From positions 5,001 through 20,937 of the forward strand of contig JBBHKE010002857.1 of assembly GCA_037447655.1 (NCBI GenBank): 15,937 nucleotides of DNA, written 5' to 3'. Position numbers and translations under genes: made by a program. This stretch comes from Zygnema cylindricum (taxonomy: Eukaryota; Streptophyta; Zygnematophyceae; Zygnematales; Zygnemataceae). The notes beneath the pieces are model-generated. The model saw nothing but the letters and a program-made list of their open reading frames with translations, was not told where the DNA came from and made no database searches. Shown here piece by piece: positions 1 through 9,145 of this stretch (positions within the stretch are counted from its first letter, which is position 1; the number at the start of each line of letters is the position of its first letter).

Positions 1-32
1 CGTATACGTATATATATACGTAAATATATATA
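1..32. repeat. TA/TATACG microsatellite, left edge
   Basis: Alternating TA interrupted by ACG. Positions 11-32 are identical over 22 bases to 1242-1263, so the segment between them (33-1241) is bounded by a direct repeat. In such simple sequence this may be chance or recombination rather than a target duplication. Confidence 0.85.
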
Positions 33-112
33 TAACACCGATACCGATAGTTATCGGTTATCGAACTGTCAGAGGTTCTGATATATCGGTCTGAGACCAA
101 CAAATTCCATAT
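33..112. repeat. CCGATA/TATCGG palindromic cluster (left copy)
   Basis: The hexamer CCGATA and its complement TATCGG alternate closely, for example ACCGATAGTTATCGG near 45-60 and TATCGGCGATAA near 110. The same vocabulary recurs at 1028-1195. No coding potential is seen. Positions 113-243 that follow show nothing recognisable apart from AT-rich sequence. Confidence 0.6.
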
Positions 113-243
113 CGGCGATAACTTCAAAAAAAATAGTATGCATACAATAGTACTTTATAAATTATAACATACTGTATTATATTATTGACTTTGTATAATA
201 AAGTACCTTCCATTGCATCCGTACATTTTTCGTACAGTTATAT

Positions 244-640
244 ACAGTGTCCGTATATGTCCGTACTTTCTGGGGTTATATAAATGATTTTTAGGGTTTT
301 AGAATACATTTCCTTAAATTACGTATATTCAGTATAACTGCCGCACACTTTTCATACATGTATGTACAGTGGCCGTATTTTCCGTACTTGTTAGGGATTT
401 TTTATTTTAGGGTTTGGAGGATACATTGCCTTACATTTTCGTATATTTCAGTACAGCTGCGCTACATTTTTTGTATATTTACGTGCAATGTTTGTACATA
501 TCCGTACTACTTAGGGTTATTATAAGGGGGGATTTTAGGGTTTATAGGGTACATTGCCGTACGCTCCTATATATTTCAGTACGGTTGACAAAGATTTGCC
601 GTATTATTAGGTTTGTAGGGTACACTTTCCGTATAATTTC
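244..640. repeat. Degenerate ~120-bp tandem repeat, at least three units
   Basis: Units begin near 244, 366 and 485; a shorter, more divergent fourth begins near 598. Each of the first three has the same order of landmarks: an ACAGTG-like start, CCGTACT (261, 382, 502), an AGGG-containing stretch, TTTTAGGGTTT (288-300, 404-415, 531-543), then GG/GATACATT or GGGTACATTGCC, then TATATTCAGTA or TATTTCAGTAC. The spacing of the CCGTACT landmark is 121 and 120 bases. The units are clearly related but diverged, so this is an old satellite-like array. The short frame at 414-665 lies inside the repeat and is not treated as a gene. Confidence 0.75.
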
Positions 641-1027
641 GTACATTTATGTTAGTTGTTCGTAATTTTAAAGATTTTTTAAGGATTTTCTAGTATTTCG
701 CTTTTCGTACATTTTCGTACATGCCGTACAAAGAAATCTATACGAATTTTACGAAAAGTATGAAATCGACGAATATTACGTAATTTTCACAGAAAAGTCC
801 AAATCCGTACGAATTGGACATCTATGGGCGTAACTAACAGTCAAAAGGACATTGAGGAAGGGTATGGGAGCGTGGAACCCAAGTAAAACCCCCTTAAATT
901 ATAAATAATCAAGGAAAAATCGCGATTTTTTAACGAAATCGGGGGGAAGGGGGGTCCGCGGCGCGTCCGGGGAATATGACGTACGGTTGAGTGTACTGGC
1001 TGTACATTTATCTGTACGGTCCGTACA
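641..1027. other. No gene seen; AT-rich with palindrome and GC-rich island
   Basis: Several CGTAC motifs lie at 700-735. A perfect 16-base palindrome AAAAATCGCGATTTTT is at 915-930. It is followed by a G-rich, CpG-rich island at about 941-972 (two runs of six G, then CCGCGGCGCG), a sharp composition change in AT-rich surroundings. More GTAC motifs lie at 980-1027. No open frame of interest is present. Confidence 0.6.
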
Positions 1028-1195
1028 TATATCGCCGATAGTTATCGATATCGGTGTTATCGCCGATAAATACCGATAAATATCGGTTATTTATCGGCGA
1101 TAATACCGATAAGGATATATCGTACCAATATATCGATTATCGGGTACCCGAAAAAAGGTCCATATCGGTTATCGGCAAATCCTTACCGATACACA
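1028..1195. repeat. CCGATA/TATCGG palindromic cluster (right copy) with hairpin
   Basis: Dense CCGATA, CGCCGATA and TATCGG words. Positions 1058-1078 (TATCGCCGATAAATACCGATA) and 1081-1102 are inverted complements apart from one extra T, with a 2-base loop. This makes a near-perfect hairpin or cruciform of about 45 bases. The short frame at 1054-1254 runs through this repeat and has no coding character. Confidence 0.7.
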
Positions 1196-1690
1196 ACACT
1201 AATATATACGGATTATATATCTATATATATATATATATCTATATATATACGTAAATATATATACGTATATATATACATATATATATATATATATACGTAT
1301 ATATATGTATACGCATATATATATACGTATATATATATACGTATATATATACGATATATATACACTTATATACATACATATATATATATATATACACACA
1401 TATATATATAATTATTTTCACACATAAAATTAAAGAATTGATAGATAGATAATAATAATAACAACAAATAAAAATAACATATATATACGTATATATATAT
1501 ATACGTATATATATATATACGTATATATATATATATATATACGTATATATATACGTATATATATACGATATATATACACATATATATATACATATATGTA
1601 TATATACACACATATATATAATTATTTTCACACACATAAAATTAAAGAATCGATAGATAGATAATAATAATAACAACAAATAAATAGAAA
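1196..1690. repeat. TA/TATACG microsatellite with ~210-bp tandem duplication
   Basis: Almost pure TA/TATACG/TATACACA sequence. A non-simple anchor reading ATTATTTTCACACA..AAAATTAAAGAAT, then GATAGATAGATAATAATAATAACAACAAATAAA, occurs at 1411-1478 and again at 1621-1690, preceded both times by ACGATATATATACAC (1351 and 1565). The block was therefore duplicated in tandem at roughly 210-214 bases and has diverged little. Frames here encode only Tyr/Ile runs. Confidence 0.85.
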
Positions 1691-2350
1691 AATAACAATA
1701 AAGATAAGAAATATAAAAATCTCACAAGCTATTTTGTCTTGTTGTGGGGCAAAAGGATGGAAAACGCTCAAAGCCTCGAACAAATTCTCCAAATTCTATG
1801 ACTCCCATTTTTTTTAAAATCAAAAACATCAAAAACCTGCCAGAAAAAAAAAAAAAAAAAACGAAGAATACACATATAGCAAATAAATAAATGAAAATTA
1901 CAAACGGTTTTTTTACAACAAAAATATTAAAAACCTGTTTTTTTTTTCTAAACAGAAATATTTAAAACCTGCCAAGGAAAAGAAAAAAACACCAATTTTG
2001 AAACAAATAAATAAATAAAAAAAAATGAACATTTTTTTAAAATCAAAAAAGTAAAAACGAGCAAAGAAAAAAAAAAAAAAAAAACAAGTACGCTTATTGT
2101 AAAGAACTAAAAGAAACAAAAATAAATCAGTGAATAAATTAACAAATAAAAAACTGCCACTGTACAAAAAAATAAACAAAAAAAGAATGGCAAAACCTAA
2201 AATGTGGCAAGAGCTAACTGAAACATAAAAAAATAAATAAAAAAACTGGCGCTATCCAAAAAGAACTAACAAGAAATTAAGCGATAAATCATTATTTTGA
2301 TTTTTTTTTTATTGCTTACCCTATCCGAAAAGAAACTTTCTTTTTTGCTG
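1691..2350. repeat. A-rich low-complexity DNA, no gene
   Basis: Positions 1691-1800 are ordinary unassigned sequence. From about 1800 the plus strand is dominated by A runs (up to 18), AAATAAATAAA blocks and recurring degenerate words AAAACCTGCCA, AAAACCTGTT and AAAACTGCCA, near 1829, 1930, 1965 and 2150. These suggest an eroded tandem repeat. Open frames on either strand are Phe- or Lys-rich artefacts. Confidence 0.6.
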
Positions 2351-2489
2351 TTTTTAAAAAGAGCCAATTGAAACTCCTCCTGAGAATTGTGGCAAAAACA
2401 AAAACAAACAAACAAAAAAATCAGAAAATGAATCCAGATTTTTTTTTTTACAATTTGCTCTTCAAAAAAGTGATGCAGACAAAACTGTT

Positions 2490-2590
2490 GTTTGGAAGAG
2501 AGGGAGGGAGAGAGGGAGAGACAGCGAGAGGGAGAGCAAGAGGGGAGAAAAAGAAAACAGAAGAGGGAGAGGGAAGGGAGAGGACGAGAG

Positions 2591-2686
<96 letters not shown>

Positions 2687-2704
2687 CAGAGAGAGAGAGA
2701 GGGG

Positions 2705-2756
<52 letters not shown>

Positions 2757-2868
2757 CAGAGACAGGGACGGACATACAGAGACATGGAGGGGTCGAGGAA
2801 GACAGAAAGTGAGAGAGAGAGAAAGGGAGAGAGAGAGAAAGAGAGAGAGTGTTACCCACCTTATGTAT
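2490..2868. repeat. (GA)n polypurine tract
   Basis: Almost uninterrupted purine on the plus strand. Pure (GA)n runs lie at 2595-2680 (about 43 copies) and 2707-2754 (24 copies), with GGGA-rich flanks. A large Arg/Glu open frame runs through this tract and is explained by the repeat. Confidence 0.95.
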
Positions 2869-2954
2869 AAGTCCGTCGTCTATAACAGAACTGCTGATGC
2901 GTTTGAAAAGCTCGTAAAGCGCCTCCACTTCACTCACACTGACTGCCGCCCTAC

Positions 2955-3551
2955 ATCCACCCCCCCCAAGACTCATTTCTCAATTCCTCTCCCCCCACCC
3001 CTACTCCCACTACTTTCTCTCCCTACCACCATTCCGCTCCCACCTTCCCCTTACCTCCCTCCCCACTTCCCTTCCCCCTACTCTCCGCCTCCCTCTCCCT
3101 CTCCGTTTCCCTCTCCCACTTCCACTCCCCTCTCCCCTCTCCCACACCCCCCCAAAACTCACAGCTTGACTCTCCCTCCCCCCTCTCCCTCCTTCCCCCA
3201 ACTCTCCCCTCCCCCCCCATCTCCTTCCCGCTCCTCTCTCCTCCCTCTCCCTCTCCCTCTCTTCTTTCCACCCTCCCTTCCTCCCTCCCCTTCCTTTTTC
3301 CATCGCTCCCTCCCACTCCCCCTCCCCCTCCCCCTCCCCCTCCCCCTCCACCCCCTCCTCCCTCCCTCTCCCTCTCCCTCTCCCTTTTCTTCTCCCTCTC
3401 CCTCTCCCTCTCCCTCTCCCTCTCCCTCTCCCTCTCCCTCTCCCTCTCCCTCTCCCTCTCCCCTCTCCCTCTCCCTCTCCCTCTCCCTCTCCCTCCTCCC
3501 TCTCCCTCTCCCTCTCCCTCTCCCTCCCTCTCCTCCCCCTCCCACTCACAG
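2955..3551. repeat. (CCCTCT)n / C+T polypyrimidine tract
   Basis: Nearly all C and T on the plus strand. The most regular part, at about 3361-3520, is the hexamer CTCCCT repeated. The tract is complementary in character to the GA tracts on either side (2490-2868 and 3881-3995), so the strand asymmetry flips twice. It ends in CCCACTCACAG, which resembles a splice acceptor. Its minus strand is GGGAGA-rich. Arg/Gly/Glu or Pro/Ser frames here are repeat artefacts. Confidence 0.95.
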
Positions 3552-3758
3552 CTGGTCTCCCTCGCCAGCACCGTCGGATGCTCGTACCCCGGCGGCTGCC
3601 TCGAGAATCTCGACTGGCAGCATCCCATCGCCGCCCAGACCTGCAGCCACGTGGCACTTGCCAGGCCTGCCAGCGTGGCACTCAGTGGAACCGTACGACA
3701 GCAGTACAGCACAGTACAGTACGCACGATACAATAAGTACGGAAATATACGGTGCTGA
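3552..3758 (+). other. GC-rich, exon-like open stretch (tentative)
   Basis: Directly after a long polypyrimidine tract and ACAG (3548-3551), a frame starting CTG GTC TCC stays open for 68 codons to TGA at 3756-3758. The first part is GC-rich with C or G at most third positions and reads as mixed-composition peptide (VGCSYPGGCLENLDWQ), unlike the repeat frames around it. From about 3690 it runs into GTAC minisatellite. I recognise no protein family. It could be an exon fossil, or simply non-repetitive GC-rich DNA between two satellites. No donor site or upstream exon was identified. Confidence 0.2.
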
Positions 3759-3880
3759 ACGGGACTATAACAGTATGGCACAGGAAAGTAAGTACGGTAT
3801 TAGAAGGACAGTATGGTAACAGTACAATACGTATGGTACTGTACGGACAGTACAGTAAGTACGGCACGGTAGGGTCCAGG
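3688..3880. repeat. GTAC-rich degenerate minisatellite
   Basis: Short related words follow one another: CAGTACAG, CAGTACGC, AAGTACGG (twice), CAGTATGG (twice), CAGTACAATACG, TGGTACTGTACGGACAGTACAG and TAAGTACGGCACGG. The apparent basic unit is about 10 bases built round AGTA(C/T). About a dozen GTAC tetramers occur in under 200 bases. Confidence 0.65.
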
Positions 3881-3995
3881 CGCAGAGGGACGAGGAGGGG
3901 GAGGGGGAGAGGGAGAGGAAGAGGGAGGGGGTGAAGGAGGGAGTGAGGGAGGGGAGTGAGGGAGGGGAGCGAGGGAGAGCAAAGGTGGAGGAGAC
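3881..3995. repeat. G/A-rich polypurine tract
   Basis: Runs of GGGGGAGGGGGAGAGGGAGAGG and GTGAGGGAGGGG repeats (the GAGTGAGGGAGGG unit recurs near 3940 and 3955). G-quadruplex potential is on the plus strand. The tract is complementary in style to the CT tract at 2955-3551. It ends in a telomere-like motif TTTTAGGGTTAGGGTTGGGG at 3996-4015. Confidence 0.85.
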
Positions 3996-4015
3996 TTTTA
4001 GGGTTAGGGTTGGGG

Positions 4016-6440
4016 ATGACAACAGATTTTTTTTTTTTAAATCTGCGAAATTGAAGGAGCGTTCATTTATTTTCCTGTACGGATGACGCACGTAAAGTTT
4101 TTGGTAGGCAGTATTTAATGTGGTGACGCCTCATGATTATTCTGTTTTTTTTCAGGATTTTCATTTATCAGTACATGATATATTGCTGATAACGTATGGA
4201 CCTAGTTGTCTTGGTTTAAATATTGTCTCTTTCAAAAGTTTTTCATATGCTGAAAAAAATGCAAAAACCGGTTTAGGAGGAAAACTACAACCATTGTAGT
4301 GCCACAGTCTTTGTCCCTAGTGTAAAAAGTACAAACGATAAAGTACAATATGTTCGTTAAAGAACAAATTGATTTTTTTTCAAACAGCTGTTTTTGCAGT
4401 TGGTCAAACGAAGGAGCGAGAACTATTGACAGTCGGATTCTGTCGCAAAAATAATCGACGGTCAACAGTGTTTACGCGTGCGTCCGTTGTATCCCGGCGG
4501 TATGTCTCCGCGTCTGGATTTGAGGTACTGTACTTTTATGTACTTTCATAAGTTGATGGTACAAACAAATGTATTTACTATTTGGGCCGATTCTCCATAT
4601 AGTGACGGAGTGCCCTTCGTTAAATTTTGTCGTATGCGATAATAATTTGAATAACAGATGAGTTGTCGACTTTCTGTTTGAGAGCAGAAGGGCTAACAGG
4701 TCTGTTTAACCTTTTCGGGGGAACAGAGGGCTCTCTGTTACCACTTACAACAGACATTTGCCAATTCAAAAATTCCATCGGAACATAATTTAATGTGAGA
4801 GTTACGTCTCGCCGGAAAAGTTAGGGAAACTATATATCGACGGAGGTGAATCTGCTATATCAACAAAGATATTGTTATCACAATTTTCGCATTGTAAGGG
4901 TACTTTCGCATGTGCTAAAGTTACAGTTATTTCCTGTCGTTTTCCTCCATAACTTAGAAAAAAACGAGAAAATCGGCAACCGTACCAAAAAACAGAAATT
5001 ACCACCGCACAAGTTGCGTTACCTTGATACTTTATACGCACAGTAGTTTGTCGTCTAGCGCGATGCAATTTGTCGTCTAGCGCATTTCGACCCGCTTTCG
5101 CGTCCTTTCAGCACATGTTCAAACTTTACACCAAATCACATCGCGAGGTGATTTGAAATAAAGTCTAATAAGGTGAGAGAATAGGCAGACGCTGTCGCAC
5201 GTGTCGAAAGTTTTTTACAATTTTTGAGCGCAGAGTACTTAAAAAAAAAACACATTGCACGTTTCTAGCCTGTGCGTACTGTTTTCCGTGCGCTGATTTC
5301 CTTACATGGGCCGTCTCTCTCAAACACACGTGTCTTCACAAGTACGACGTAGGAAAAACATTGGGCACATGTCGGCAAATGGGAAAACGAAAAACGAAAC
5401 CGCGTTTCTGTGCGACAGCGAAAGGTATTTTAGGGTTTGAACACGTCGACAATGTGGCGTACGGACATAACAAAGTCACAAAAATTGTACAACGTGCGGA
5501 GAATCGCCTCAAATTGAAGCCGAGTGGAAGTTTCGCCTCATTTTGTGTACCACTTCATCTGTCACATTGTTTCGTACTTGTCTACGTAAGTCACATTTCA
5601 AATAACCAGTTATTTGTATTTACATCCGAATGCTCTGAAATTGGTACAGAGAATCTTCCCTAAAAAATAATGTTACAAAACTAAGTTTCGGTTACATGCG
5701 AAAATACCCTAACAAATGAATTCGTAGTTTCGTACAAACCAATGTTATGATTCGTACATAAATATGCAATCGTACATGTAAATTTATCAAGCTAAACCAT
5801 TTTTAACAAAGCAACACATATATATACCTTAATTGTCCAATGCAATACGTGCCCACAAAATTTCGAGGCAAGTTCCATCAGACGAAAAGTGAGGTTGTTT
5901 ACTAAGGTTTGGACCTATCCGTACTATTCCGTACCTCTTATTATTTTTATCCGCAAACAACATTACAAAGACTCTTGCCAATATTATCCAAAGGTATGGG
6001 AGGTAATACTGACCGTTGAATATTTTTTTGCGAAGCATGCGCTTCAAAAGTTTCTGTAAATGGTGTTGTACCTCTCGTCACTATTTACAGCAAAACTTGA
6101 GCCCGACACATTGGATACGTTGGATAATGAGCATACGTGTCAAGACAACCAACGAAAAAAAAATCCCACATGTTATATACATTCAAAAATAGAACCGAAA
6201 CACAAAATAAATATAGTAACGTATTCTTGTCATGCTATTTTTGTTGGTGCCCATTCGTCACATTATTGTTGGCAGCGCTAATCGTCACGTGAAAAAATAG
6301 GAACCCTAAAAAAATAAGCAGGTACTTGACAAGGCGTTTGCAAAGAGTCCAAAAGTTGTGTATGTACAGACAATTGTACGCCAATGAAGATATTTTGTCG
6401 GTGTTAAAATCATTAAAGATATTAAATATCTGATATTATC
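4016..6440. other. Unassigned region without recognisable gene
   Basis: Mixed-composition, moderately AT-rich sequence. The longest frames (for example 5361-5663 plus, 100 codons) match nothing I recognise, and their length is unremarkable. Small structures seen: a direct repeat TTTGTCGTCTAGCGC at 5047-5061 and 5069-5083; an 8-base inverted repeat CAAATCAC/GTGATTTG at 5132-5139 and 5148-5155; scattered CGTAC motifs at 5460-5770. No terminal repeats with target duplication were found here by eye. Confidence 0.5.
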
Positions 6441-6579
6441 TTACGTGGAACCACTCACTATTGAACAAGTGGAGAAAAAAGTCGGCGCGATAGAACATGG
6501 TTCAAAATATAGCATCCTGGAATGTTGGACGTACAATGAAATTATGTGGTCTTCATTAACCCTCAAAATGGGCAGCCTA
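6441..6579 (-). pseudogene. Possible heavily decayed Copia RNase H fragment
   Basis: The bases just left of LTR-1 (CCCTCAAAATGGGCAGCC, 6560-6577) align with the sequence left of LTR-2 (GTCCTAAGAGTAGGCAGC, 9704-9721). They also align with the RNase H region of internal B around 12300-12325. The minus-strand frame reads LRVNEDHIIS, weakly like LKVFCDNQAAIIIS of internal B. This suggests the Copia array once continued further left. The similarity is short and I could not extend it with confidence. Confidence 0.25.
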
Positions 6580-7920
6580 TGTAAAGCCTCTAGCATAATA
6601 TTTGCCCCTTTCACTTTCCCACTGAGTAAGTGCCGCCCAGGCACAAAAATATTCTGACCATCCTCACCCCTCTGAGGACAAGTCTCCCCTAAGTCAAACG
6701 AAAAATGAATCACTGAATTTGCTCCCTTGAGCAGTAAGTTATGGCTGGCCAAAGATAGCCTATAAATATAAAAGGTCACTTGGAGAGAGGCGCCTCAAAC
6801 ACGCTAAGTCCTTTAACTCCTACTCACAACTACCTACTACTCTACCCTATGCCAATCAAAAGGGTGTATAGTACAAGAACGTACAGCGGCCAATTGTACT
6901 TATTGTACGGCCATTGTACAACATGGCATTCTGGTTGACACTTCTCAACATGGGAGCCATCGTTCCTCCTCCCATCCTTTTCAGCGTCTAATGATGTGGC
7001 GCCACGTGGCACAACATGCCGCTATGTTCAAAAGACGCCAAAGATTCATTCGGGTTTGGCGAGGGCGACGACGTCCGTCGGATCATATATTTTACACGGT
7101 TAGAATCGCGTCCACGAGCGCTGTTTGACTAAAGATGCCGTTTCGTCAATTTTGGCTATTTTATTGAAAGTGACGTTTGCGTAACACTTTAATTCAATAA
7201 CAAACTATAAACGTATATCGTTTCGTCAACGCCATAATGGTTATGGCGTGTATCTATATAGTACTTTGCAAACCTAGGTTTAAATCTTATTTAGGACACA
7301 TTTTGGTAAACTGTCAATCTGTCTAATGGTTTCTTTCTGACTATGGCGATAGTTGTTGTTTTTGAAAAGTTAGTTTCGTGCGAACACGGCGTTTCGTGCG
7401 TACGCGATGTTTCGTGCGTACGCATTTACGTGATATACTGTGGAGGTTCGAAAGGATTTGCGGATTGGGGGAGTAAGTTTACGAGCAAAATTAAAGTGAC
7501 ATGTCAGTGGCACGAACAAACATTTGAAAATGTACGGCGGATCGCGAAGCGATCTGATATGAAATATAAATTGTTTGAAACGTACGAAGTATAAATGAAG
7601 TGACCCGAAGAAGCGTACGAAAAACATAATGCGACAAGCTAAAATATTACGTCGCACGTACAAAACAGTTTGCGACAGGCGCATTTATTGCAAACGACGT
7701 ATATTCAGTACGGAAAAGATTTAGAAGGTATGGATTAATTTTCGGCAGTAGTTCGAGGTACACGTGGAGGGCGGACGGCGTCCGCCGATATTTTCAAGAG
7801 ATCGTATTGTTTGATGACGTGTTATTAAGTGGACCGTACATATGCGATGTCGGTTCACTACGTGGACTTATCGACAAGTGACTAAGCAAGTTGTCACTTA
7901 TGACGCGGATATGTGGATGC

Positions 7921-8658
7921 TGTTGTTTTTAGAAAGCTTTAGTCCTCTTTATGCCTCAGCTGTGAGAGAGAGCTGTTCAGGACTTAAGCTATTTTTGGTT
8001 GAGTTCGGTTCAGTACTTACCGAAATTAGTGTGACAGTGAAGTTGGGAGTTCACGGTTCATTCACACTTGGGACACGTGTCGTCACTTGGGAGAATGCGT
8101 GAGTATGTCCTCCGTGGACGTACGGAAATTCGGCAGGACCACTGGACTTCGTGAAGTCAATTCTACGGTGCCAAATCCTCTAATCGGACCGCTGACAGCC
8201 GCCGCCAACAAATAGTGACGAGGCGTGACTAGATCATTATCACTTTACGTTGTCTGAACTTCGGTGTAAATATTTGTGATAGAATGTTAGATGTACGGCT
8301 GGAATGCCTCCGTACAGCTTAGTGTAGTTTCGGTGTATAAAAGTAGGACTTAGTGAATTTGATTTTTAGGAACAAATGATATGAAAACTGTACACTCAGT
8401 TTTATGTAATTTCATTTCTACATATCTCACAGATTTGTGAGCGGAATAGATTGAAATTTTGTGTGTGTGTTCCTTTGTATGTTATCTACATTGTGGCAAA
8501 TTTGCAGGACGTTTGGAGCGTTTTTCTGAAATTTATAGTCTGTCAAAGTTGCTGAAAAGGCATCGGTATTTGTGGAAGCTTCCTCTCTTGATTTGTTCTA
8601 CGATGACTACTGCTGCATCTTCTTCATCTTCAGTACCAACACTTGTCTCAGAACAACA
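7921..8658 (+). mobile_element. S3: solo LTR nested in S1, TSD GATGC
   Basis: 738 bases, starting TGTTGTTTTT and ending GAACAACA. Flanked by GATGC at 7916-7920 and 8659-8663. S2 lacks this segment: its sequence GCGGACGCGTCGGTGTA near 11066-11082 matches the joined flanks GTGGATGCGTCGGTGTA, so S2 preserves the empty site. TATAAAAG at 8336-8343 suggests plus-strand transcription, with a U3 of about 445 bases. The frame at 8459-8719 crosses the right boundary into S1 and is not a gene, although its internal part reads MTTAASSSSSVPTLVSEQQ. Confidence 0.88.
8336..8343 (+). promoter_or_regulatory. TATA box of S3
   Basis: TATAAAAG in GGTGTATAAAAGTAGG, about 415 bases from the S3 start and 315 before its end, where an LTR core promoter would be expected. 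Confidence 0.45.
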
Positions 8659-8917
8659 GATGCGTCGGTGTAAATATTTGAATAAACATTTTCTTGTCGT
8701 ATATGTATTAATAAATTAGAGTTGATTATAATGTTTATATTTAAGTGATCAATTAGGGTTTTCGACAATTTATTTTGTGAGTGTACTTGCAGACAAGTGT
8801 ACGCTTACGATTGCTTGACTCTCAGGTGTACGCTTACGATTAGTTTGATTTAGTGACAGTTACGTAATTTACTTTGGTTATTTTGACACTTAGTGATTCA
8901 TTGACAGCTCACAAGTG

Positions 8918-8925
8918 TATATATA
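8918..8925 (+). promoter_or_regulatory. TATA box of S1
   Basis: TATATATA in CACAAGTGTATATATAGGAAT. The surrounding context is conserved in S2 (TATATATA at 11352-11359) although nearby bases differ. It is followed in both by CAATGCTGGTTAG and TAGACTTTTAGGGTTGCCG. Confidence 0.45.
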
Positions 8926-9145
8926 GGAATGAGCTTTGTTAGAAATTAATCATCAATGCTGGTTAGTAAAGTGGGGACCGAAGATGTAGACTTTTAGGGT
9001 TGCCGATTAGGTCATGCATTTGAGTAATATGTTTATTGATATACTTTTGTTTATCTAATGTTTATGTGAGATTGCACTCTTTTTGTTATTATTTATTTAT
9101 GTTATTTTATGTTTGTTTGATATGCATTATTTATGCATTTGTCCC

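Noticed and set aside
1199-1679. Tyr/Ile-rich frames that look membrane-like
   Set aside because: They are translations of TA/TATACG microsatellite.
3010-3781. Overlapping minus-strand frames rich in Gly/Arg/Glu, resembling RGG proteins
   Set aside because: They are the reverse reading of the CCCTCT tract. Several frames are open at once, which shows repeat rather than coding constraint.
2368-3819. A 483-codon plus-strand open frame, the longest in the window
   Set aside because: It is made of (GA)n read as Arg/Glu and (CCCTCT)n read as Pro/Ser, with no domain. Simple repeats lacking stops keep all frames open.
5361-5663. 100-codon plus-strand frame in the unassigned region
   Set aside because: No recognisable motif, ordinary length for random sequence, and no supporting codon bias, promoter or homology that I can see.
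6060-6281. Possible small gene in the AT-rich region
   Set aside because: Short, AT-rich and unrecognised; no evidence beyond the absence of stops.
8459-8719. Frame containing MTTAASSSSSVPTLVSEQQ, reminiscent of a Copia gag N-terminus
   Set aside because: It crosses the S3 right end and target duplication at 8658/8659 into S1, so it cannot be one gene. The Ser run comes from TCTTCATCTTC sequence within the LTR.
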